A program made the translations under genes and the position numbers. This document shows positions 32,557-43,600 of a DNA stretch of 64,000 bases, one piece after another. The notes beneath the pieces are model-generated. The model did not search any database. It saw only the letters and a list, made by a program, of their open reading frames with translations, and had not been told where the DNA came from. Origin of the DNA: Maylandia zebra (taxonomy: Eukaryota > Chordata > Actinopteri > Cichliformes > Cichlidae); contig NC_135174.1 in assembly GCF_041146795.1 (NCBI RefSeq), positions 19,710,878 through 19,774,877 on the forward strand, written 5' to 3'. Numbering within the stretch: position 1 is the first letter of the stretch; every line of letters begins with the position of its first letter.

Positions 32557-34637
32557 TATATGCAAGTGAAAAAAAATCATTCACTGAGGACAGCAACTTA
32601 ATTTGTTTAACTGAAGGCACAGGAGAAAAGGTAATTTTAGAAAATTAGATTTTGATGCACAGCATACTGTAAACAAGAGGTGCAAAAATAGATATTCTGA
32701 GTCTTTGGGTATGACGGTGCATGGCACAAAACATCCACGAGTTACAGGTGTGTGAATAGAAGAAAGGAAGGGCTACAGAAACGATCATCTAGGAGATCAA
32801 ATAGAAGGAGATCAGTGTAATTTTTCTTCACATTTTCAACAAAAATGCTAACACTCATATTAGTTCTTACATGTGATGTTTTTCCTCTGCCGGCACACCT
32901 ACAAGTGCAGGTCAACAGAAAATGACTACACCCGCTGTTGGTTAAGAGGTCAGTATAAAAACACAGTTGGACAGAGATGGACAAGACAAATTTCTACCAA
33001 GGTGAAATGAATCAGCTGAAGTAGAGAAAACATATAATTTCCCCCCTTCACTTATTTTTGCAGTTTAAAAGAAAGACATATTTAGAAGTATTTCGTGTTT
33101 AGTCTAGACAATATTGGGCCCTTATGAGGAGATGATAAAATGCAGACTGATTTTTAAATTATTATTGGCGACTGTCAAGCCTTTGAGTCGCCGAGCAGTT
33201 GAATAGGGGAATAATGTTGACGCGCCCGCTGTTTAAAACGTAAGTCAAAGTTCCAGGTTTAAACTCCTTTATGTGTTATCAAATCCTTAAAATCCGTAGA
33301 AAAACAGTGATCAAAAACATTCTAAGCTTGAGCGGTCAGCAAAACTCGACTTCCCCCTGTTACGGTTCGGCGTTGGCAGTGTATTGTTTTAGGCGTTTTG
33401 TTTTGGCGTGACTGTTATGTGTTTCCTGTTTTACTTTGAAAGTCTGTGTTATCTTAGTGTGTAACACCCCCATCACCCACTAATTCACAAAAATTCCCTC
33501 GGGACGTGAACAGGTGATATAGCAACCACTATCACTATTACCAACACCACGTGACCCAAAGCTACGCCTAACCACAACAGTTATCTTTCAAGGTTCAGTA
33601 GAAAAACACAACTGTCCTATTCAAACCAGACAGGGATTAAACAAATACTGATTAATGATTCATTTCTAATCTTGTCTGACTGGATTTTTAACTGACTTGT
33701 TGAATATTTATGTAAAAATAACTTTGAGCTCTCTTGACGACTTTACCAACCAGATGATGATTGATGTCTCTCTACAGTTCTGTAAAAAAAAAGGATTTGC
33801 TCCCTTTCCTGAGTTTCCTGAGTCATTTATTAAGGGAAAAAAAATTGCCCCCTAAATGTCATAACTGGTTGTGACACCGTTGGTAGGAGTAAAGTGTGTG
33901 TGATAAGTCTAATTTTGCTTTGGAGGAATTTCATCCGACAGAAAGAAAACCAAATCAGGAAGGGGGAAATATTTGCTCACAGTACTGCATAAAGTTAGTA
34001 CATGCAATAAAATACTGCATAGTTTGCAAATCAGCCAAAAACAAAAAAAAAAGAAATAAAAAATTCAATCTATGAATCTATACCTGGGACTCTTTATATT
34101 TGAAGTACAGTATCCCAAGACGTCTCTTTAGAAAAATTGTTTACCTTTTCCACTTTGAAAAAGATCAACTCCTTCCTTCCACATTCCTTATTAAGTTCCA
34201 TCCTTGTCACTGTTAACTTTACTCATTAGTCTTGTTAGTGGAAAAACTGCAGGCAGGAACTGCTGCATCTTTGACATGTGTCACCAGCTGTGTCTTTTTA
34301 CAACTAATGATCGTAATAATCACACTGTCACCAGGAATTTTATTTTAGATTATTCTGCAAGACCTCGTGTTAATTTTTTTTTTCTAGAATTCTAGAATAT
34401 CAGCCACATTTTTCCGACTACACTAAAAGTTTCACCAGACTTTCATAGTTCCTGGACGATAGGTCCTAATGGCTTATGCAATCCAATGTATTTCATCTAA
34501 TGTCATAATGAGGTTGGTGGTTTTAGGTGAAATGTACTGTCAGTTATTAATAGAGTGTCATTAACTTTGACATGCTGTATATTACCCTATGTCAGCTTAA
34601 CTCTTTAACATTAGCATTTTTGTACTACGTGCTTATT
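32557..34637. other. intergenic DNA, one GC-richer patch
   Basis: 33165-33600 is richer in CpG than its surroundings and looks like the interior of an unclassified repeat; no frame of note. The rest is AT-rich. Confidence 0.4.
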
Positions 34638-34639
34638 TA

Positions 34640-35753
34640 CAGTTTTTTACAGTCGCTAACAAGCGCCTATCCATACTTCAGATACCTTTTCTAAACTCTT
34701 AACACAGACCCACACCTACAAAACACAATTGGCCAAATGGATAATATCCTTCCCAAAAATACACTTTGTTAAATATATACTAACTCCTCATTTCAAAATT
34801 AGAACACATCGTTCTCTGCACACACTAACTGTACAAAAACACTATAAATCTGACTCAAAATGAAATTAGTCTGTCAAAGAATAACACTTGTTTTCACTTC
34901 ACAAGGTACATGCAGTCAATCAAAGTACACCAGGTTTCAAAATACTGGCTATCATTGACATTACAAAAACTGCATAGACTTTTATGTTTCAGTTTCACAG
35001 GTATTTGCATGCGAAACATGCAATCCACCATTTTGACACCAGAAATGTCTTGGTTGGTAACTGTATGTCCACATGTACAGTAATGTTCACATTCAAAAGC
35101 ATTCCAGTAAAAAGCAAACAAGTTTTTGTTTCTTTACTGTTTACCACAGGAGGTACAGTAGAAACACGGTATGATAGGACAGAGAAAGTTTTACAGTATT
35201 GCTTACAGTGAACAAAATATCCATGAAACACACAAGAGCATTCTGAACAAAAAAACAACAGCAAAAAGCCAAGATAAAAAGGGGGGGAGGGGGAGGGGGG
35301 CTATAAAAAGGCAAAAGATTTGCATCTAATCTCTGCGATCTTCAGGGTTAGGCCACATGTTTTCATCAACATCACATCTGATGTTATCCAAGTCGATGCA
35401 CCTGGGATAAAACCGCCTGGTATGTCGGATCCACCGACATATCATTGCAGAAGCAGAGGTTTTTATACTGTATCTAAGGTTTGGGATATTGTTTTTGCTA
35501 TTGTGGGATGTTGTGTGTTAACATTCGTAGATACTACAAAAACAGTTCATGATTTTGTTGGGAGGTATAGCTTGTCTGTTAAGAAAATGTAAGCATTGTG
35601 GAAATGTGTTCACTGACTGCATATTGGGTGAACACGACATGAAATGTGTGACTGGTATGGCCACAACAGACCGATGCTGTGCTAATTGTGTTTAGAGTTT
35701 TGCAAATGTGACAACTGTTTGGACAAACGCTTGTTAGCGACTGTAAGAAACTG
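34640..35753 (-). mobile_element. Tc1/mariner-type element, internal deletion derivative
   Basis: The inverted ends CAGTTTTTTACAGTCGCTAA and GTTAGCGACTGTAAGAAACTG are flanked by TA (34638, 35754). About 1.1 kb remain. The minus strand near 35460-35340 keeps the remnant RWIRHTRRFYPRCIDLDNIR then CDVDENMWPNPEDRRD, typical of the C-terminal end of a DDE_3-type transposase. The rest of the gene is missing or degraded. A G-rich run lies at 35281-35300. Confidence 0.75.
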
Positions 35754-35755
35754 TA

Positions 35756-38720
35756 AATTACTCTACGCAATATTTCTTTATGGCAGCCAAAGCATGCAGG
35801 CATGCAGTTGGGGATTCACGCCACGAAGTTAACCATAAACTCTTTTTACCCACCGATAGAAATGAGATTTCTGATTAGATTTTTGAGTCCTAGTTTGGTG
35901 TACACCCTCGTTCAACTATTTCAAGGACAGACTTACATAAAAAAAAGATGTCTCAGCAAGTATTGGAGGCCTGTGATGATGAATGCCCTTACCTTCAGAG
36001 AGGGATATCTAGTTTTTATTAAGTTCCATCCACCAACCAGACAGGAGATTAACCCATAGAACTGCATCTCTATCTGACAGAAAGCAAACACAAAACCTAT
36101 ACATTAGACAGCAGTGATGTGTCGCATTGTGCTGAGTGATTTGTTGCAGTGGTGGACATTTTATTTGGGATTACATTTTTGTTATACTCAGCCATAAGTT
36201 GGCCATATAATTTTTTAATTAATTAATAAATTAAATTTTTAATGTTTCTATAATAGTTACTGCAACTGTATGTTCAAGCTGTGCCAAATTACAGTTATTT
36301 ACTTGCATTTTTACTGGCATTCCTCAACATAAAAGAATGTTTTAGTGGTTGAATGTTATGCTCGATTAATTTCTGACTTCTCACAGAAATTCAGTGGGCC
36401 AGCTCAAATTTGTGCATAAAAAAGTAAATTTGTTTTCTTATTTGTCTGATAACTAAGAATAGTTTTCGGTTTTAAACAATTCTCATGAATGCTTTCTAAA
36501 AAAAAACTGGTGTTTTCTTGTTTTTATAACAGGTAGTCTAAAAAAATTTATTGCCAGATTAAGTTCAAAGCACTTTAACTTAATCTGGCAGTAAAATGCA
36601 GCTTATACTAAAGCAACAGTAATAGGAACCAAAAATAAATCATTCATTATAACACAACACAATATAGATCGGTAACATTCCCGTAACATGAATTAGGTTT
36701 GTAACATGAACATGAACACACCCATCTGAAAGACGAATGTTTCTGCATTTTAACAGTAAGTCAATCTAAAATTGCAAATGGTTTTCTCATCTGCAACACA
36801 TAATATCATTAAATGCTCCAGAGAATCAATATGTCTGTATGCACGCGTGCAGGCCATTTCTGCTGTCAACTGGTGACCTAAATACTGCTAGGATATAAGT
36901 GGTAATATAAATAAATATGGTCAATATAAAAACATTTCCATTGTGTATGAAAAGCATACTCATTCACTATTTGTCTTTTGCCTTATATTCTAAATAAATG
37001 AGGATCGCTTGATCAAGGTTCACACCTGCTTTACTGTGAAAACGTCCTACACTCTCTGTATCCTTCCTATTCTATTTTATCTAACTCAATCTTGAAAAGG
37101 ACATCAAACAGCACCTTGACCCTGCTTCTGGATCATGTGGTTGACCCTGAGTCCAGGAAGAAGCTTAGACATATTTTCAACTGCCTTTGTTGAAATGCTG
37201 CCCTGTGTAACCTGGCGAGAATAAAAGGTTGCTGTATTTCTCTTAAAGTTCTTGCAGTGGTATGAATCACTAATGTTTCTGAATACCCCTACACATTGTC
37301 TGTGTTCAGTGAAGCGTATCCAAATACAGTTTGCACTGACAGTTGAGATATGGATTGGGTTATATCACTGTTTATTGAAAAGTGAGGCTGCAAAATGACT
37401 ACTCCATTGATGGATCATTCTCAAGACCTGACAATATATTCACCTAAGTAGTTTAAATTAAGCTGATACAAAGCAAAGCACACAGAGCTATGACCTCACC
37501 TACAAACAACAAGAGGAAGGAATAATAAGCATTGTGCACATTGTGTATTGCCTTGAGGTTCACTCTACCTTACTTCTACCTCTAAAAAACGTGTCATATA
37601 TACAAGAGACTGTGAATTTAAAAGAAGGCTGCTAATTATTTATGGCTATGCAAGATGTTCAGCACTAATAGACCGCACTGGCTGAGAATGAGTTTTATTT
37701 TCCAAGAAATAAAACAAAAATGCAAGATTTTAGGAGGGACTGATTGCTGAAAACTCTCATAGCCGTCTAATATTGGCAATAAGCAGTGCCCATGGGATGC
37801 CTCTCTAGCTACTGTAAAATAATCTGATGCTCGTCTTATTAGATGCAACAGATTTGCCTGCAGGGGAGAACTGTGCAGTAGAACTGCTAATAAAATATTA
37901 TTAGAGAAATGAAAGATAATTTAACTTAAAGAAATGCAAGTGGTTTGTCTTTCATGTTGGATCTTTAATGTAACTGTCATGTAACAAGTTGCTATTGTTC
38001 CATTTGCAAAACTAAGAGTTTTAGTTTTAGTAATAGTCCTGCAGTCAGATTTCCTGCTGCGCCTACATCTGGTCACATGACCCTTGGCTTGCAGTTCTTT
38101 ATTTACGAGTGTTGAGAAGGTTGTATACGTCGCAATCTGAATCTAAAGCGAATAGTTTTTTTTTGCTAGAACAATACAGCAAGACCACATTAAAACAGTC
38201 AAAGGTAGGAAAGTAAATTCAATTTTGTGGTAAAAACTAAGCGGTGCTTTTTTTTTCTTTTTTTTCTTTGAGATTTGCATAAATCACTGCAGAATAGCAT
38301 GAATATATTCTGCTTTGCATATGAAAACGGTGTCTGAATGAAGTGGCTCAGTGTCGCAGTGCTCAGACACCTTTGTTTAGTTTAGGTTTCTTGGCAACAA
38401 AAACACCACATAGCACTGCAGACCTTAGGCTGTAAGCTGGTGCCTGTTTTCAGAGGTAGGGTGCTTCTTCTGAGCAATTTTCTGGCTAAAGTTGTAATTA
38501 TTTTCATGTTATACATTTAAGGGCGTGGGAGGTGGGTTTCAAAGGAAAGTTTGGGTTCTAATGGTCTTAGTTCTTGATTTTTGTTTATTTATTTATTTAT
38601 GTTTAGCATGTATGTTCATAACTTTGCAATCAAAGTAGTTTTGAATGCTGGGGTTTTGACATTCTGTCACCTTATTTCAAAATAGGACTTAACTCAACAA
38701 CTGTTCCTTCATTCATACAG
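35756..38720. other. intergenic DNA upstream of tbata
   Basis: AT-rich; one strong hairpin at 36547-36595. tbata 5'UTR exons and promoter should lie here but I cannot place them. Confidence 0.4.
36547..36595. repeat. short near-perfect hairpin
   Basis: TTTATTGCCAGATTAAGTTC and AAAG pair with CTTTAACTTAATCTGGCAGT and AAA, with about two mismatches and a loop of only 2-4 bases. This is a foldback rather than a microRNA-like hairpin. Confidence 0.85.
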
Positions 38721-38746
38721 ACTGAGACAAAGCTTTCAGCCCAGAC

Positions 38747-38939
38747 ATGTCGAGAGCACACAGCCTGGAATCGAGGGGGATGACAGCTGAAGGGAAATTC
38801 GCTCAGATTAACCATTTCCCATTCACTCCTGAATTTACCAATATGCTTACAAAAAGCAGTCCATGTTTTGGTGCCTTGAGTCACCACTCATTCTTCTCCC
38901 GGCACAACCCTCATCCACACAGGATGAGACATATTCAAG
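38747..38939 (+). CDS. tbata: tbata exon 1 (coding part)
   Basis: Start codon to HIQ, with the conserved SHHSFFSRHNPHPHR block; the acceptor cattcatacag at 38720 shows a 5'UTR exon lies further upstream. Confidence 0.9.
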
Positions 38940-40577
38940 GTGAGCAAACAGCTGGGCAAGCGGAAGATATCTATTTATTTTATTAAATGTATTATTTTTA
39001 AATAAAGCCCAAGATATGTTTTTTTTACATGTGTGTTTGAGGTGCTATAAATAAGAAGCATCTTTAAGAAATAAACATAAGACAATACTCTAGCTCCCAT
39101 CTTGATTCAAATGATCTAACTGTAACACACAAAAATCTCAGCTAAAACTGGGCCTGATGCAGCTCAGTTTCTTGAAGGTTCTTATGTATGTCTCATATTA
39201 TGTTGTATTTATGTTGTTGCCTTGCAATCACCTGCCAACAGACTAAATTGCAGGTGATTTAGTATTTATGGACTTAAAACAGTTAAACACCTTATGATAA
39301 AATCATTTAATTGTAATTAAATATTAAGTATTCATGCTAAGTATTCTGAAATAAAAATGACAACAAGGTACTTCAGTAAAACATGGAGTCTTTGAATCTA
39401 TTAGCAGTTGTTCAGCAGGAACCAAACACAGGCCCTGGTAAATGACTTCAGCATTTATCAAATAGTTGTGTCTCTTTTTCCTTGGCCAGAGCTGTTGAGG
39501 TAAGTCTCTATAAAACAGAATTGGCTCGTCTCCTTTCCTAAGAGCTTCGCTTTAATGCTCTATGAAGGTAAGTGACTTTGGCAAGTGGGGTGAGAGTGGG
39601 TCAGACAGGCTGGCAGGTAAGTGGTTATGTCAGGTGGGGAAGAGTGGGTCAGGCTGGTCTGTGGGTATGTCTTACAGCAGCATCCAACAGGATGGATGGA
39701 ACACAGGGGTGCCTGTCTGGGATTTTCTAAGCCACACCCACCACTGCAAGAGAGGATGGGTTGGGCGTGACTGTGAAAGACAATCACAATAATAATAAAA
39801 TAATTTAACAAATATGGAATATACAAGTTTTTGATGTAACAATGTCAAATTGTGATTGTTTTCCCATGTCAGTATTATTTGTGTTTAGCGACTATATCAA
39901 AATTTTAATATAGGATAACTTAGTGTATAAATGTACATAAGGGACCTCATGTGAATTAGTCCAGTCTACAAAATTACCTACATGCCATTTTATATATGCA
40001 TTTTTGTAGGTGCATGTTGCTGTTAAGCATAGGTAATTAGGCGTTTTGTACTGCGGTACTGCTCAAAATGTTATACAAACTTATTACGTAATGTTGTGGT
40101 AAGTTTCGACTTTTAATGATTTGTTCATTATATCTGGTTAAATGTCCCTAAGCATTTAAACATTTAATTTAGACATTTAATCATCCAGATTTTTGTGCAC
40201 TTAATTCAAGTTTATTAACATTATCAAATATGTATGTTGTGCAATCATTTCACCCCGAATGAATGATTCAAAGAAATCACTTAAAGTCCAAACTTACCAA
40301 TTTATGCCTGTGATCAGTGGATGTAATCTGACCACAACTGTGCATGGGTGCACCGTATATTCAAATTTTGCATGCCATGTTTTCATTATTGGAGTGGACA
40401 GTATCTGGTTGATGAGTCAGTGGACAATTAGACAATGGACAATTGACTTGCCACTTTTAGCATACATAGGTGTAAATGCCTTTTATGGCACAGTGTGTAT
40501 TTTTGTCAGGTCTTTCCATTGCAAAGTAAAGAGCCCTAATGGGACTGTTGTTGTGATCCATATAAATAAAACTGAAT

Positions 40578-40654
<77 letters not shown>

Positions 40655-43600
40655 AAATTTGTTTCCATTGAGAGGCAGCTTTTATTAAAGCTGCCCTGAT
40701 AATTGGACACACTATATATAATTTGTCAGTGATATTTAGCGTAATGCTTTGCACTGTTTATGCAAACAAGAAGTAAACAACTTATTGAAGAAATCATAGC
40801 AAATAACTGAATAACTGTTTAACTGAATCAAATTAAGTGTGTCCAAGAAAGTATCCATCCATCACTGAAATTCAGTTAAAGTAAGGAGTAATAAAGTCTA
40901 TGAAGGTAGGAGACTGTGCTGGAATAATTGCTCAAAGATATTTTCACCCAGGAGACTGGAGTTTGTATTTGTTAACTAAAGTCAGTGCTGGCTTATTATT
41001 TTCATCTTTTTCCACTTTGATCCAGGTTGTTAGGTTTGGGAAAAAGAAAAAAAAAACACATCCAAATTTAGGTTCAGTAAAACCCTTTCCCATGTCTACC
41101 ATGTGTTAGAAAGCCTGGCAGAAAGTGCTGAAGGCAAACTTCTCCCACAACATGTTAGAAGTGTGTAGTGGTTTGTGAGGCTCTTTCATAAGCTCGTGTT
41201 CATAAGTAAAATTTAGTTGCATCATAAATACAAATGTAATATGATTAAAACAAACAAAACTATACCAAATGATATTTTTTGTGTCTTGCAAGTTAGCTAT
41301 AGTACATCAGCGTTTTTAGAGTGTATCTCCTACAAACCTTTAAATGTTTTGTTAACATCTTATCCTGCTGTCCTCAATTAGCATTTTCGCTTTGTCATTA
41401 CCAAATGCTTTTCAACTTGAGACTGCAAAGTCTCTTTGCTGCATTAATTTAGAGGTTATTATCTAATCTACCTGGGACACACTGAATAACAATCTGTTTG
41501 CGTACTAATTAATTCTGACTCGAGGTGATTACCTGTCAGAGCTAATTAAAGTTAATATATGAGCTAAAGCCATTAACAAGGTCTTCATTCTTGAAGTCTT
41601 CCTTCTTTCACAACCTGCTCTATATGAAATATTTCAAGCAGCTGTTTGGGCACCTGGAATGCTAATATGTAACATGAATAGACAAATTTACTGCACTACT
41701 GGTAGAAAAGAAGGTTACATCCCTGAGGTTCCCATGAACTCATCACGTTTATTCTCAGCAGGGATTCTGCTGGCTCCAGTTTTTTTTTTAAATTGTACTG
41801 CTTCGATGGATTTGTGCCTCTAAAGCACTTTTCTGTGAGCAGGGTGAATACTGAGCATTTCTCATTCCCACAGGATTCACAGGCAGACCAATTTGCATGG
41901 TAAGAGATGATTGGTGTGTCACGTCGTCGTTATTTCCTCATCCACTTCTCAAGAGCCACATAAACAGGAAAGCAGCAGAGCCAGCTTTTCAGCTTGCTCA
42001 AAATCTTTATGGAGTCTGCGGAGACAAAACTAAATCAGGTATGTCTACTAACATATATGACACCTAAATGTCTTTATGTCTTTTCTAATGGCCCCCAAAG
42101 AAGCCAATTTTGAGTAATGGCTTTAATCGTTTTGTAATTGTTTCTTTTTTCACAGCACTATTGTCAGATGCCTGGAGAGATGAACTCAAAGAAATGGCTG
42201 CAAAAATCAGTCTAACTTCCCAAACACAAAAGAACAAAAGAGAGGTATTAATAATTGAATTCTCATGTATTTTTACAGTACTTGACACACAGTAAAAAAT
42301 CCTTTGTTTGATTATGGCTATCCAGTGCCTGATGGTAAAGGGAATTTAGAGATTGGATGTGACAGTATACTTATTAATACCTTCACATTTTTACATTATT
42401 TTTTACATATTTTCTAATTTAAGTTAATTTTGTAGAGTTCTTCAGTTTCTTTCTAACTCAAGAAGATTTCATACTGGAAAAATGTATCCATGTACTGCAG
42501 GAACAACCAGAGGAAAAGTTTGTCCGACGAAAGACTCAATATTCAGCTCAGACTGGCAGACTTATTCCTCCATCCTCCAAGTCCTACCTGTGCAAATCTC
42601 AATACCAGCGCATGAGCCATCCTCAACCCTTCCATGATCAAGAACTTATGGTAAAATACTGGTTAACTGATCCTGAGTTGTACTGTATAATATGAGGTGT
42701 TTTTGGGTTAAAACAAACAAACAAACAAACAAACAAACAAACAAACAAACAAAAAGGGTTAAAAAGGCAAGATCCAACATCACAGAGGGTACAGCTTTTG
42801 GTCAAAGTTCCACTTAATTAGATATCTGAAAAATATCCTCTGGCAAAACACTGTCACCAAGTTTCTTGAGAAGTTCACTAATAAGTTCAATAAAACTTCA
42901 TGTGATCTCTGAGCTACTGTTGTGACGGTCTGTCGCTTTCTTGTCAGGTTTTGGAGATACTTTGTCAGATCCTGCAGACAGACTCTCTCTCCACAGTGCA
43001 GCAGTGGCTTCTTCTTTCAGGCCAAAGAGGTAAAAATCCTCATTCCACACACACAGCAGAGATATGCACACTACCATTTCCAGTTATAAATAAGCGTTCT
43101 TTAAACCATTTCCTAATACATGCACTTTCAAGAGTCTGGCACTGCATCCCCCTCCTACTTTTTTAGCAATTAATTTGTCACTTTGGATTTTTTCTATGCA
43201 CACTGGCCACTTTTTTAGGTTGCTCTTTTAACTGCTTAGTAATGCCAATATCTCATCATCAGAGTTGGGCAATTTATTTGACATTGAACATGGTATGGTT
43301 GTTGGTGCCAGACGGGCTGGTCTGAATATTTCACAAACTGCTGTACTCCAATAATTTCAATAATCACATGACCCTCTATGAGCATTTACTTGATGAGAGG
43401 GGCAAAAAGCTTGTTTTAACAGGAATATACTTCTGACAGAACGAGATCAAGGGAGGGGCTGCCATCCACTGTGACCGGTGGGGGGTGAGGGGAAAGAGAG
43501 CAGAGAGAGACAGGATGACAGACACACTGTAGGAGAGCTAGAGATGAATAATTACTAATGTTTAAATACAGTAGTGGAGGGAAAGTTAGTTGGGAAGAAA

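Noticed and set aside
35281-35300. G-quadruplex regulatory element
   Set aside because: The G-run lies inside a degraded transposon and nothing ties it to a gene.
36547-36595. microRNA precursor
   Set aside because: The loop is too small and the stem too short for a typical precursor.
40259-40699. 146-codon open frame
   Set aside because: Runs into a LINE tail and the TCTA microsatellite, which translates as an SIYL repeat; not a gene.
40583-42755. Short regular repeats resembling an array
   Set aside because: They are tetranucleotide microsatellites without spacers; no CRISPR-like structure exists in this eukaryotic sequence.
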